From contig NZ_CP172404.1 in assembly GCF_048213115.1 (NCBI RefSeq), positions 3,844,001-3,908,000 of the forward strand: a stretch of DNA of 64,000 nt. The letters are read 5' to 3'. This document shows, in pieces, positions 19,224 to 28,633 of this stretch (its first letter is position 1; every line of letters begins with the position of its first letter). The notes under the pieces are model-generated. The model saw only the letters and a list, made by a program, of their open reading frames with translations, was not told the DNA's origin and did not search any database. The stretch is from Niveibacterium terrae. Lineage in GTDB: Bacteria > Pseudomonadota > Gammaproteobacteria > Burkholderiales > Rhodocyclaceae. A program made the position numbers and the translations under genes.

Positions 19224-20512
19224 AGCGTTCGATCCGGCGCACCCTTCTCGTCTGGCAGGTCGGTGCGCTGCTGCTGCTCGGCGTGATCGCGACCGGAGTC
19301 ACCGTCCTGCTCGCCGAACGGACCTTTGAGGCCCTGCGCAACATCGAGCTGACCCAGATCGCCGATGCGATCGCTCGCCACGGCATAGACAGCGAAACCA
19401 ACGACGACCCGGGCGACTTCCTGAGTCAGGTCTGGGAAGCCGACGGCACGCTCGCCTTTGCGAGCCACAGCGCCGAAGTGCCGCTGCCCAGCCAGCTCGG
19501 TCACTATGACTTCAGCTTCGAGAGCCACCGCTGGCACGGCTATGTCGCCCGCTATCAAGGCTTGACCATTCTGGTCGCCCGCGAAGCCGGCGCCCGCGAC
19601 ATGCTGCTCGAGCGGCTGCTCGTGCCGATGCTCGCGGTCGTGATCGGCCTGACCCTGTTGCTCGCGGTGCTGACCTGGGAGCTGGTCGGCCGCACCTTGG
19701 CCCCCCTGGTCGGTCTCCAGCAGGAGCTGACCGTGCGCGAGCCGGCCGCGCTGACACCGCTGCCGAACGAAAAGCTGCCCGGCGAACTCGTGCCTCTGGT
19801 CGAAACGCTGAACGGGCTGTTTGCGCGCGTCGAAAACCTGCTCAGCGCGCAGAGCCGCTTCGTCGCCGACGCCGCGCACGAACTGCGCACACCGGTTACC
19901 GCGGTCAAGCTCTATACGCAGCTGGCGCAGCGCAGCGAGGATGACGCCTCGCGCGAAGATGCTCTGCAGAAGATCCAGGCCAGCTGCTCGCGTGCAACCC
20001 ATCTGGTCGAGCAGCTCTTGACCCTGGCGAGGCTTGAACCCGAGGCGGGGCACACGCCGCAGCCGGTCATGCTGAGCGAACTGGCCCGCGATGTCGTCGT
20101 CGGCCAGTCCGCGCTCGCCGAAGCGAAGGACATCGACCTGGGAATCGCGCGTTCAGAGGACGCGCAGTGCCTGGGGCACATCGATGACCTCAGGGTCATG
20201 CTGAACAACCTGGTCGGCAACGCGATCCACTACACGCCCGAAGGCGGGCAGATCGACGTCAGCGTTCTCGCCGGTCCGGAGGGCGCCGAATTGCGCGTCG
20301 AGGACACGGGGCCGGGGATCCCTGTCGAGGAGCAGGCGAGGGTCTTCGACCGCTTCCACCGTCTGGCCGGTGCCGACAAACCCGGCAACGGCCTGGGCCT
20401 CGCGATCGTCAAGCGGATCGCCGACCGTCACGGCGCGACGATCCAGCTCGCGAACCGCGAGAGCGGAGGCCTCGCGATCCGCGTGATCTTCCCGCCCGCC
20501 GCTCAGGCCTAA
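19220..20512 (+). CDS. Sensor histidine kinase, QseC/PmrB type
   Basis: The protein is 430 residues. Two transmembrane helices (about 9-31 and 133-155) bracket a periplasmic sensor of roughly 100 residues. The dimerisation/phosphoacceptor motif is FVADAAHELRTPV. The ATPase has an N-box (LNNLVGNAIHYTP), G1 (VEDTGPGIP) and G2 (GNGLGLAI). It pairs with the overlapping response regulator. Its stop overlaps the convergent ilvA stop by 4 bases, leaving no room for an intergenic terminator. Confidence 0.92.
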
Positions 20513-22020
20513 CCGAGGAACATCTTGTAGACCGGGTTGGCCGTCTCGTCGACGTACTCATAACCGAGCTTGGCGAGGAAGTCCGCAAAGTCCTTCTCGT
20601 CTTCGGGCTGGACCTGAATCCCGACCAGAACCCGGCCGTAATCGGCGCCGTGATTGCGGTAGTGGAAAAGCGAGATGTTCCAGTCCGAGCGCATGTGGCT
20701 CAGAAAGCCCATCAGCGCACCGGGGCGCTCGGGGAAAGTGAAGCGCAGCACCCGCTCGTGGTCAGCCGCCGGAGCGTGGCCGCCGACCATGTGGCGAATG
20801 TGCAGCTTGGCCATCTCGTCGTCACACAGATCCAGAGTGTCGAGTTCGTGCCGCCTCAGGGTCTCGACGAGCTTCAGCGATTCGGCGCGCGAAGCGACCT
20901 GGACGCCAACGAAGACATGGGCCTGATCCGCGCCCGCATAGCGGTAGTTGAACTCGGTGATGTTGTGACGCCCGATCACCGAGCAGAACTTGCGGAAGCT
21001 GCCCGGCTTCTCGGGGATCGTCACGGCGAGCACCGCTTCGCGCTGTTCGCCGATCTCGGCGCGCTCGGCGACGAAGCGCAGCCGGTCGAAATTCGTGTTT
21101 GCGCCCGAAGCGACCGCGACCAGAGTCTTGTCGCGCAGCTTGTGCTGGACCGCATAGGCCTTGGCTCCGGCCAGCGCCAGGGCGCCGGAAGGCTCGAGGA
21201 TGGAGCGGGTGTCTTCGAACACGTCCTTGATCGCGGCGCAGATCGCGTCGGTGTCGACGAGCACGACTTCGTCGACCAGCTCCTGGCAGAGGCGGAAAGT
21301 CTCCTCGCCGACCAGCTTGACCGCGGTTCCGTCGGCAAACAGGCCGACGCTGTCGAGCGCAACGCGCTTGCCGGCCGCCAGCGACTGCTTCATCGCGTCG
21401 GCGTCGAAGGTCTCGACACCGATCACCTTGACCTCGGGCCGAACCCGCTTGATATAGGCCGCGACACCGGCGATCAGACCGCCCCCGCCGATCGCGCAGA
21501 ACACCGCGTGGATCGGTTTCGTGTGCTGGCGCAGGATCTCCATGCCGATCGTGCCCTGGCCGGCGATCACATCGGGATCGTCGAAGGGGTGGACGAAAGT
21601 CAGCTTCTCCTCTTTCTCCAGCTCCTTCGCCTTCGCGTAGGCATCATCGAACGAAGCGCCGCAGAGCACGACTTCACCGCCGCGGGCGCGCACCGCATCG
21701 ACCTTGATCGCCGGAGTCGTCTCCGGCATCACGATCACGGCCCGCGTGCCGAGCTTCTGCGCCGACAGCGCGACGCCCTGGGCGTGGTTGCCCGCCGACG
21801 CGCAGATCACGCCGCGCTTCAAGGCCTGGGGCGAGAGCTTGGCGATCTTGTTGTAGGCGCCGCGGATCTTGAACGAGAACACCGGCTGCATGTCTTCCCG
21901 CTTCAGGTAGATGCGGTTGTGGCTGCGGGCGGAGAGGTTGGGCGCGAAGTCGAGGGGAGTTTCCACCGCCACGTCGTAGACGCTGGCGTTGAGGATGCGT
22001 TCGAGGTAATCGTTCTGCAT
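20509..22020 (-). CDS. ilvA: Biosynthetic threonine ammonia-lyase (threonine dehydratase)
   Basis: The protein is 503 residues. It deaminates threonine to 2-oxobutanoate with PLP, the first step to isoleucine. The PLP-lysine motif is FSFKIRGAYNK and the phosphate-binding Gly loop is AIGGGGLIAG. Two ACT-like regulatory domains at the C-terminus (about 325-500) mark the biosynthetic, isoleucine-inhibited form. A RidA-family gene begins 162 bases away in the opposite direction; RidA removes the reactive enamine released by this class of enzyme. Confidence 0.96.
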   Translation of the reverse strand: MQNDYLERILNASVYDVAVETPLDFAPNLSARSHNRIYLKREDMQPVFSFKIRGAYNKIAKLSPQALKRGVICASAGNHAQGVALSAQKLGTRAVIVMPETTPAIKVDAVRARGGEVVLCGASFDDAYAKAKELEKEEKLTFVHPFDDPDVIAGQGTIGMEILRQHTKPIHAVFCAIGGGGLIAGVAAYIKRVRPEVKVIGVETFDADAMKQSLAAGKRVALDSVGLFADGTAVKLVGEETFRLCQELVDEVVLVDTDAICAAIKDVFEDTRSILEPSGALALAGAKAYAVQHKLRDKTLVAVASGANTNFDRLRFVAERAEIGEQREAVLAVTIPEKPGSFRKFCSVIGRHNITEFNYRYAGADQAHVFVGVQVASRAESLKLVETLRRHELDTLDLCDDEMAKLHIRHMVGGHAPAADHERVLRFTFPERPGALMGFLSHMRSDWNISLFHYRNHGADYGRVLVGIQVQPEDEKDFADFLAKLGYEYVDETANPVYKMFLG

Positions 22021-22182
22021 GCTGCCTGCCGGTGAACCAGGGGAAGCCGTTCACGGTAGCAGCCGAAGGGCCGCACCATCAAGGAGCGGATCCCGGGTGT
22101 GGTTTCCGTGCCCAGCCCAAGAAGAGCTGCGGCCCCCGCCTCGCTATACTGAGCGGCTATCCAGCTGCCTCCGAGTCCCGCC

Positions 22183-22545
22183 ATGATCCAGCGCCTCAAT
22201 CCCACTGCCCGCTATGCCGATGCCGTCGCGCACCAGGGCATCGTCTACGCCGTTGAAGTCCCGGCCACCGAAACCGACGACATCGCGACCCAGTCCCGCG
22301 AAGTGCTCGAAGCGCTGGAAGCCACTCTGGCCCTGTCGGACAGCGGCAAGGACAGGCTGCTGATGGCCACCGTCTATCTGACCGACATCGCGGCAAGCTA
22401 CGACGCGTTCAACGCCGAATGGGAGCGCTGGCTGCCCGCAGGCGCCGCGCCGGTGCGCGCCTGCGTCGAAGTCCGCGCGCTGACCCATCCGGGCTGGAAA
22501 ATCGAGATCGCGGTCACCGCCGCGGTCGGCGAAGGCAAGGACTGA
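22183..22545 (+). CDS. RidA-family (YjgF/YER057c) enamine/imine deaminase
   Basis: The protein is 120 residues covering the whole Rid fold. The key Arg is preserved in VRACVEVRAL, and the C-terminal KIEIAV strand matches the family. Rid proteins hydrolyse 2-aminoacrylate and related imines made by PLP enzymes. Divergent placement from ilvA suggests that partner. The subfamily (RidA versus Rid2-7) is not resolved. Confidence 0.85.
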   Translation: MIQRLNPTARYADAVAHQGIVYAVEVPATETDDIATQSREVLEALEATLALSDSGKDRLLMATVYLTDIAASYDAFNAEWERWLPAGAAPVRACVEVRALTHPGWKIEIAVTAAVGEGKD

Positions 22546-22557
22546 GCAAGGCGCTTT

Positions 22558-23787
22558 TCAGCGCACCGCCGGCAGCTCTTCGAGCGCCGGTCCCTCACCG
22601 AAGGCGTCGCGGATCGGTCTGAGGTTTTCGTGCTCGTGCGCGCAGACCGCCGGACTCTCCGGGCAGGTCGCGAGGAAATCGTGGCGGAAGCGCTCGAGCA
22701 GCCCCTGGTCGTGCAGCACCGTCGCGAGCACGTTCAGCGCGTCGATCCGCTCCCGATAGACGCCCGGCTTCACACCCGCCCCGTAGAACAGCGCCCCTCC
22801 CTTTAGCCGTCCGTGCGCCGAGGCTTCTCCGCCATCGCCCGGTGCGAATTCATCGAAGGTCACGATCAGCAGGCTGTTGTGATGGACGGCCCATTCCGCG
22901 TAGGGGGCGATGTGGGCCGAGAGCCAGGCATCGGCTTCGGCAAGCGATCCGCTACGCCCGGCGTGCAGTTCATTCGGGATCAGCAGCGCGACGGTCGGCA
23001 GCTTCGCGTAAGCGAGGGGTTTGCCCTGCGCGTCGAGCGCAAAACCGCGCCAGTGCCGGCCCTGCTGATCGGTCGTCGGCAGGAAACCGAGATTGGCCTC
23101 GGGAGGCAGCAGGAAACGCCTGCGGCTCTCGGGGATCTCGCGGCTCGCACCGGGCAGCGCGATCCAGTTGATCGCCGGATTGTGCTTGCGGCGGTAGAAG
23201 TCCATGCCGGCGATCGGGTCACCCGGCTCGTCCCAGTAGGGATTGGGAAGGTTCTCGGCGAAGCTCGCAAAGCTCTTGCCGGCTTCGCGCAGCGCGGCGC
23301 CCAGGTTCGCGGTCGGAAAAGGCCGCCAGTCGGCAGGAATCAGACGGTTACCGACACCGTGAGGCGTTTCGCTCTTTTTGGCCAGCAGGCGATTGCCCGA
23401 GCTCGTCAGACTGACTTCTCCGATATAAGGCGAAGCCTTGTCCTCGAACCAGGGCGGCAAAACCCCCTGATTGCTGCCCGAAAAGAGGTAGAGCTGGCTG
23501 GCCTGGCTGGGGCGAACGGGAAGGGGCGCATTGACTCCCGGAGTGCCGCGCCGGTAGGGGGTCTCGGTCGGCCCGAAATTGACGAACTTCGCGCCGTGCG
23601 CGGGATCGTCGGCCAGGCGGTTGATCAAGGCGAGGGAGGGATTGCCCCAGATCCGCTCGGCCCCGCCCACTTCGGCGGAACGGTTTTCAAGGGCTACGAT
23701 CACGATGTGATCCCAGGCTCGGGCCTGTGCGGCTGAGCTCAGGCAACACAGAAACAGGGCGGGCAACAGACTTTTGAACATTCTCAT
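22558..23787 (-). CDS. Secreted phosphoesterase, AcpA/phospholipase-C-like family
   Basis: The protein is 409 residues with a signal peptide cleaved after AAQA. The opening WDHIVIVALENRS and the later LLIVTFDEFAPGDGG fit the PF04185 phosphoesterase family, which binds metals with Asp, Glu and Asn side chains at these places. Members are acid phosphatases or phospholipases C. The exact substrate cannot be told, although the length is nearer the small acid-phosphatase group. It is transcribed alone, convergent with the RidA-like gene. Confidence 0.8.
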   Translation of the reverse strand: MRMFKSLLPALFLCCLSSAAQARAWDHIVIVALENRSAEVGGAERIWGNPSLALINRLADDPAHGAKFVNFGPTETPYRRGTPGVNAPLPVRPSQASQLYLFSGSNQGVLPPWFEDKASPYIGEVSLTSSGNRLLAKKSETPHGVGNRLIPADWRPFPTANLGAALREAGKSFASFAENLPNPYWDEPGDPIAGMDFYRRKHNPAINWIALPGASREIPESRRRFLLPPEANLGFLPTTDQQGRHWRGFALDAQGKPLAYAKLPTVALLIPNELHAGRSGSLAEADAWLSAHIAPYAEWAVHHNSLLIVTFDEFAPGDGGEASAHGRLKGGALFYGAGVKPGVYRERIDALNVLATVLHDQGLLERFRHDFLATCPESPAVCAHEHENLRPIRDAFGEGPALEELPAVR

Positions 23788-23878
23788 CGGCAGTCATCGA
23801 GAAGGAAAGGGAGTCTAGCCCGATCTCAAAAAAGGCGGACAGGGGTATCGTTGCTGATCCATTTTTTCGGGAGTGCTC

Positions 23879-24547
23879 ATGAACAAGCTGATCGCCATCG
23901 CCGCCGCGCTGATCCTCGCTACTTCGACCGCCTTCGCCGCGCCGAGCGAAAAGGATTCCGCGGGAGGCCTGAAGGAAGCGCTGACTCAGGGCGCGGGAAG
24001 CGCAGTCTCGCTGCTCGGTCGCAAGGACGGCTTCCTGGCCAATCCCAAGGTCCATATCCCTCTTCCCGACAGCGCGCGCCAGGCCGAAAAGCTGCTGCGG
24101 CTGATGGGCAAGGGCGAAGAGCTCGATGCGCTCGAAACCGCGATGAACCGCGCCGCCGAAGCCGCGGTTCCGCAGGCCAAGACCCTGCTGATCTCGGCGG
24201 TCAAACAGATGAGCTTCGATGACGCGCGCCAGATCCTGACCGGGGGCGAAGGCGCGGCGACCCGTTATTTCCGCAGCAAGACCGAAGCGACGCTGACGAC
24301 CCAGTTCCTGCCCATCGTCAAGCAGACGACCGGAAGGTTCAAGCTCGCCGGGCAGTACAACGATCTGGCCGGCAAGGCTTCGGCGATGGGCCTGCTCAAG
24401 CCCGAAGACGCGTCGGTCGAACGCTATGTGACGCGCAAGGCACTCGACGGCCTCTATCTGCTGATCGCCGAAGAGGAGAAGAAGATCCGTGAAAACCCGC
24501 TCGCGGCAGTCGGCAAGCTGGCCAGGCTGGTCTTCGGCAGCCTCTGA
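23879..24547 (+). CDS. DUF4197 periplasmic protein
   Basis: The protein is 222 residues with a signal peptide (cleavage after STAFA). The mature part is all-helical and matches DUF4197: GLKEALTQGAGSAV at the start, LEDAMNRAAE-like LETAMNRAAEAA, and AVKQMSFDDARQILTGGEGAATRYF in the middle. Function is unknown. ATG 23879 is preferred over GTG 23873 because GGGAG lies 5 bases upstream of it. Confidence 0.85.
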   Translation: MNKLIAIAAALILATSTAFAAPSEKDSAGGLKEALTQGAGSAVSLLGRKDGFLANPKVHIPLPDSARQAEKLLRLMGKGEELDALETAMNRAAEAAVPQAKTLLISAVKQMSFDDARQILTGGEGAATRYFRSKTEATLTTQFLPIVKQTTGRFKLAGQYNDLAGKASAMGLLKPEDASVERYVTRKALDGLYLLIAEEEKKIRENPLAAVGKLARLVFGSL

Positions 24548-24553
24548 GGCGCG

Positions 24554-25438
24554 TCAGAGCAGCACTTCGCCGCGGGCAAAGATCACGGCTCCGCCGCCGA
24601 CCCGCACCGCGGTGATCACGCCATCGCACTTCTCCGCCTCGAGTTCGAGGCGGCTGGGCCGGCCCATGTCGACACCCTGCTCTATCGTCCAGGCGAGCCG
24701 TGCCTCCCGGGCTGGCACGCGACTGGCGAGCAGAGCGCCCAGCGCGACAGCGGCCGATCCGGTGGCCGGATCCTCGATGATGCCCAAGGCCATCCCGAAC
24801 AGGCGCGCGTGCAGAAGCTCGGGCGTCTCCGGGTAGATCAGGTAGATTCCGCGCGCTCCGTAACCGGGCAGGGCTGCCATTGCAGCGCCATCGCCGCGGG
24901 CGCGGGCAAGCGCTTCGCGGCTCGCAAGTTCGACGCAGAGAAAGGGCGAACCGCAGGAGGCGATCGCGGCGCCCGGAACGATATCGGCAAGCTCCAGCCC
25001 GATCATCGCGGCGATTTCAGGATCGGGGGGCGCGGCGAGAAAGCTGGGCGCCTCGGCCGCGGTCAGCTGGGCCGAAACCGGACGACCACCGCGAACCGTC
25101 AGCCGGACCGGAACCGGGCCGACGCCCTCTTCGAGCACGATCGTGCTCACTCCTTCAGGAGTCGGAATCCGCCCGAGGCTGGCCAGCGCGATCGCGACAC
25201 CGACGGTCGGATGGCCGGCGAAGCGAAGCTCCTGGGCCGGAGTGAAGATCCTCACCCGCGCCGTGTGCGCGGCATCCTCGGGCGGCAGCACGAAGATCGT
25301 CTCCGAGAGGTGCATCTCGACCGCGATCTTCTGCATCGTGTCGGCTGAAAGCCTCCCCGCATCAGGAAAGACGGCCAGCGGGTTGCCCGTCAAAGCGGTA
25401 TCGGTAAAAACATCGACGATCAGATAGGGCAGGGACAT
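24554..25438 (-). CDS. PhzF-family isomerase/epimerase-like protein
   Basis: The protein is 294 residues with the diaminopimelate-epimerase-like double hot-dog fold. VFTDTALTGNPLAVF opens the protein, the catalytic Glu is in LSETIFVLP (about residue 46), and GHPTVGVAIAL and EDPATGSAAVALGA are the two Gly-rich phosphate-loop-like motifs. Most homologues outside phenazine clusters have no known substrate, and no phenazine genes are nearby. Confidence 0.9.
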   Translation of the reverse strand: MSLPYLIVDVFTDTALTGNPLAVFPDAGRLSADTMQKIAVEMHLSETIFVLPPEDAAHTARVRIFTPAQELRFAGHPTVGVAIALASLGRIPTPEGVSTIVLEEGVGPVPVRLTVRGGRPVSAQLTAAEAPSFLAAPPDPEIAAMIGLELADIVPGAAIASCGSPFLCVELASREALARARGDGAAMAALPGYGARGIYLIYPETPELLHARLFGMALGIIEDPATGSAAVALGALLASRVPAREARLAWTIEQGVDMGRPSRLELEAEKCDGVITAVRVGGGAVIFARGEVLL

Positions 25439-25478
25439 CGGAACTCCTCAAAGTCTCCCGCGATTATCCTCCGGGTAC

Positions 25479-25703
25479 TCAAAGCGTGCGACGGTTCGCG
25501 GCGGCATTCGCCTGGGCAATGCGCGAGGCGTCGCGGTGGCCGATCACGACGATCCTGGGCAGCGGCGCTTCGGCGCGGGGCAGCCGTTTGGCAACGACGA
25601 CGATCCGGGCGACCGGCGCTTCGGCGGCCCAGGCCTGGCCCATCCCGCCGAGCGCAGCAAAGCCGGTCAGCGCAAAAGCGAGCGTGCGAATGGATGTCTT
25701 CAT
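25479..25703 (-). CDS. Small secreted protein with a duplicated RIVV motif
   Basis: The precursor is 74 residues with a signal peptide ending GQAWA. The mature ~48 residues contain a tandem near-repeat, EAPVARIVVVAKR then EAPLPRIVVIGHR. The start is supported by GAGGAGA upstream. I do not recognise the family. The gene is alone, followed by a gap before phzF-like and preceded by a long non-coding gap toward dksA. Confidence 0.65.
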   Translation of the reverse strand: MKTSIRTLAFALTGFAALGGMGQAWAAEAPVARIVVVAKRLPRAEAPLPRIVVIGHRDASRIAQANAAANRRTL

Positions 25704-26071
25704 GGCTGTCTCCTCGTTTTTCAGTGCTGTCAGTATCGAAGCGGGGAGAACAGAGCGCAGTCGGTTTGCGACGCGCTGCCGCAGAAGCCGAATGAAATGC
25801 AGCCAAACGCGACAGATGGTGTAGTTTATGGATAGGCGAAGCGAAATCGCGCAGCCCGCGCGGGCCTGCAGAGGAAGCCGTGCGAATGCGATGAAGTCGG
25901 GCACAAAAACGCGGACCGTGCGATGATCGCGCCCGGGCAAAAGTTCCACACACCGAGAACCCTTGCCCTTTGATGCTGGAACGTGCTCCGATCTGGCTTT
26001 CCGGGCTGTTCCGGCGTTTGATACCCGCGCTGCGGTGTCGTCATTGCAGCGCCTGAACCGGAGCACTCACC
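25704..26071. other. Intergenic region between the small secreted protein and dksA
   Basis: This region of 368 bases holds the divergent promoters of the two flanking genes. No ORF with coding character or clear terminator is seen. A CGGAG lies 6 bases before the dksA ATG. Confidence 0.5.
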
Positions 26072-26518
26072 ATGACAAGCAAGCTTGCCGCGACGCCCGA
26101 ATCCCCTGCCGCCGTGATCTCTGAAAAAGACTTGCTCGCGATGCCGGAAGAGGACTACATGAATCCGGCTCAGCTCGCGTTCTTTCGCGCGCTGCTCCTC
26201 AGGTTGAAATCCGAGCTGCAGGCCAACGCCGATGCAACCGGCGTGAACCTGAAGGCCACGGTACCCGAAGCCGACCCGAACGACCGCGCCTCCCAGGAAG
26301 AAGAACACGCACTGGAACTGCGTGTGCGCGATCGCGAACGAAAGCTGCACCAGAAGATCGATGAAGCGATCCGCCGGATCGACAGGGGTGAATACGGCTG
26401 GTGCGAGGAAACCGGTGAGCCGATCGGCCTGAGCCGCCTGATCGCCCGCCCCACCGCAACGCTGAGCCTGGAAGCCCAGGAGCGACGGGAGCAACGTCAG
26501 AAGATGCAGGGCGGCTGA
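26072..26518 (+). CDS. dksA: DksA-family RNA polymerase regulator with degenerate zinc finger
   Basis: The protein is 148 residues. The coiled-coil with its DxxDxA tip (EADPNDRASQEE) and the C-terminal globular part are those of DksA, which works with ppGpp in the RNA polymerase secondary channel. Only one of the four zinc cysteines remains (GWCEETGEPIG, with Thr, Ser and Ala at the others), so zinc is probably not bound. Such single-Cys DksA proteins are known in other proteobacteria and can be functional. Confidence 0.88.
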   Translation: MTSKLAATPESPAAVISEKDLLAMPEEDYMNPAQLAFFRALLLRLKSELQANADATGVNLKATVPEADPNDRASQEEEHALELRVRDRERKLHQKIDEAIRRIDRGEYGWCEETGEPIGLSRLIARPTATLSLEAQERREQRQKMQGG

Positions 26519-26545
26519 TATGAGCAGCGTTCGCCCGAGGGTGCG

Positions 26546-27454
26546 CTACTTCTTGCGCGCCCGCGGGTGAGCCTGGTCATAGACTTTGGCCAGATGCTGG
26601 AAATCCAGGTGCGTATAGATCTGGGTCGTTGCGATGCTGGCGTGACCCAGCAACTCCTGAACCGCCCGCAGATCGCCCGAGGACTGCAGCAGGTGACTCG
26701 CGAAGCTGTGTCGCAGCATGTGCGGATGCACAGCCAGGCCTTGCCCGCTCGCCTGAGCCCATTTCTTCAGTGCCAATTCGATTCCGCGCGGCGAGATCCG
26801 CCCCCCACGCGTATTGACAAAAAGCGCCGCCTCGGCGCTTGCGGCAAACTTCTCCCGCTCGACCAGCCAGGCGTCCAGCGCCTCGCGCGCGAGCCGTCCA
26901 ACCGGAACCGTCCTCGTCTTCGCACGCTTGCCGAGCACGGTGACTTCCCCTTGTGCAAAGCTCGAACGCGCTTCGAGATCCAGCGCCGCGAGCTCGGACA
27001 AGCGCAGACCTGACGAGTAGAAGAGCTCGAACATCGCGCGATCGCGCGCCGCGAAACCGTAGCCGGGCCGCGCGTCGAGCAGGGCCTGGGCCTGTTCGAC
27101 CGAAAGCGCGTCGGGCAGCGGTTTCGGCGATTTGGGCGCGCGCAGCCCGATCAGCGGATTGTCGACACAACCCCCCTTGAGCGCCCACCAGCCGAAAAAC
27201 CCGCGCCAGGCCGAGAGCTGCCGCGCGATCGAACGACCAGAGAGTCCCTGGCCGTGCAGGCGGGCGACATAGCGGCGGAAGTCGTGCAGCGACAGGGTAG
27301 CGAGTTCTCGCCCCGCCGCGAGCGTCAGCAGCGATTCGAGGTCGCGGCGGTAGGCTTCGAGCGTCTTCGGGCTGAGCCTGCGCTCAAAGCCCAGCAGATC
27401 CAGCCAAGCCAGCATCGGCGCGCTCAGCTCAGGGCGCTCGGAGGCTTCAGCCAT
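26546..27454 (-). CDS. xerC: Tyrosine recombinase XerC
   Basis: The protein is 302 residues. The catalytic set is visible: Arg in SSGLRLSEL, Lys in VLGKRAKTR, HxxR in HPHMLRHSFASHLL, His/Trp position in LLGHASIATTQIYTHLD with the Tyr nucleophile in IYTH. It resolves chromosome dimers at dif with XerD. The gene order dapF, DUF484, (GNAT), xerC is the normal XerC setting. The start overlaps the GNAT stop by 8 bases. Confidence 0.94.
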   Translation of the reverse strand: MAEASERPELSAPMLAWLDLLGFERRLSPKTLEAYRRDLESLLTLAAGRELATLSLHDFRRYVARLHGQGLSGRSIARQLSAWRGFFGWWALKGGCVDNPLIGLRAPKSPKPLPDALSVEQAQALLDARPGYGFAARDRAMFELFYSSGLRLSELAALDLEARSSFAQGEVTVLGKRAKTRTVPVGRLAREALDAWLVEREKFAASAEAALFVNTRGGRISPRGIELALKKWAQASGQGLAVHPHMLRHSFASHLLQSSGDLRAVQELLGHASIATTQIYTHLDFQHLAKVYDQAHPRARKK

Positions 27455-27953
27455 CGATAGAGAAAACCCGGCCCATGCAGACGATGTCATCATAGCGATC
27501 GCCGTCGCGGGCAGCCCGCCGTTTGAGACCTTCGCGGACGAAGCCGAACTTCTCGTACAGATGGAGCGCCCGGGCATTGCTCGCCCGCGCCTGCAGCTCG
27601 ACGCGCTCGAAACCGCGTGTCCGGGCAGCGGCGATCGCGGCGGTAATCAGGGCATGGCCGATTCCGCCGCCCCGGTACTCGGCCAGAACACCGAGCCCCA
27701 TCACTCCGACGTGCGCATAGAGCGGCCGCCCCTCGGGCAGGATGTCGCACCAGCCGACGACGCGTCCGTCGGCGACCGCGACGAGCTGGGGATAGCCTTG
27801 CTCGATCGCTTCGCGCACATAGGCAACCGTGCCGTCGAAGGGGAATGCTTCGAACGCGGACAGATAGAGCCGCTCCAGCGCGACCGACTCGACCGCGGCA
27901 TGAAAGCCGACGATGTCGTCCTCGGTGATCTGCCGAACGACATAAGCGCTCAT
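27447..27953 (-). CDS. GNAT-family N-acetyltransferase
   Basis: The protein is about 168 residues. The acetyl-CoA pyrophosphate-binding signature is EYRGGGIGHALI, and NARALHLYEKFGFVREG closes the fold. The substrate is unknown. ATG 27953 is preferred over 27971 because GAGG lies 5 bases upstream of it. It is inserted between DUF484 and xerC, which usually adjoin, and both junctions are tight, so it is co-transcribed with them. Confidence 0.82.
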   Translation of the reverse strand: MSAYVVRQITEDDIVGFHAAVESVALERLYLSAFEAFPFDGTVAYVREAIEQGYPQLVAVADGRVVGWCDILPEGRPLYAHVGVMGLGVLAEYRGGGIGHALITAAIAAARTRGFERVELQARASNARALHLYEKFGFVREGLKRRAARDGDRYDDIVCMGRVFSIDG

Positions 27954-27960
27954 CGCCGCC

Positions 27961-28611
27961 TCAGCCGACATAGCGGATCAGCGCCGAGCTGACCAGTTCG
28001 GCGATCCGTGCGACGTAGAGCGTGCCCATCTCGGGAAAGAAGCGCTTCGGATCCTCGCTGCCGAGCACGAGCATGCCGAAAGCGACTCCGTCACGGCGCA
28101 GCGCCATCAGCGTCACCGAGCGGACGTGCTCGCCGGCTTCGCCGAGCCAGCCCAGCACCTCGGGCTGATTGGCCGGACCGCAGTAGGGATGGCGCAGATC
28201 GGCCGCGAAAAAGCGCAGCTCCTCAGAGACCGGCGCGAACTCTTCGGTGTCGCGGGTGATGATGCTGTTCCAGATCCGCAGTGCGACGTGCGGCACGGCG
28301 AAATCGTCGATGAGGTGGGAATCGATCGCGCGGCAGACCGCTTCGATGCTGTTCGCTTCGAGCAGACTCAGCGAAAAGCGGTGCACCCGCTCGCCGATCA
28401 CGTCGTTCTCCTCGCCGAAGCGGACCAGTTCCGCCGTCTTCTCCTGCAGCCTCTGCAGCTTTTCGCGCAGCAGCTGGAGCTGGCGCTCGGTCAGCGAGAT
28501 CGCCTGTCCAGTATCCGGATGAGGAACCGAGATCCTGGACAGCAGCTCGGGCTGCTCGTTGAAGAATTCCGGGTGGGCCAAGAGCCACGCGGAGACATCC
28601 TGTTCTGTCAT
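27961..28611 (-). CDS. DUF484 family protein (GAF-like)
   Basis: The protein is 216 residues. The N-terminus (SAWLLAHPEFFNEQPELL) and the following coiled region (ERQLQLLREKLQRLQEKTAELV) are diagnostic of DUF484, followed by a GAF-like domain. Function is unknown, but the gene is conserved between dapF and xerC in many beta- and gammaproteobacteria, as here. The start is at the MTEQDV methionine. Confidence 0.9.
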   Translation of the reverse strand: MTEQDVSAWLLAHPEFFNEQPELLSRISVPHPDTGQAISLTERQLQLLREKLQRLQEKTAELVRFGEENDVIGERVHRFSLSLLEANSIEAVCRAIDSHLIDDFAVPHVALRIWNSIITRDTEEFAPVSEELRFFAADLRHPYCGPANQPEVLGWLGEAGEHVRSVTLMALRRDGVAFGMLVLGSEDPKRFFPEMGTLYVARIAELVSSALIRYVG

Positions 28612-28633
28612 GTTCTGCAACCTTGAAAGACGC

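Noticed and set aside
26546..27454. The tyrosine recombinase, considered as a mobile-element integrase
   Set aside because: Its place in the dapF-DUF484-xerC operon and its length fit housekeeping XerC.
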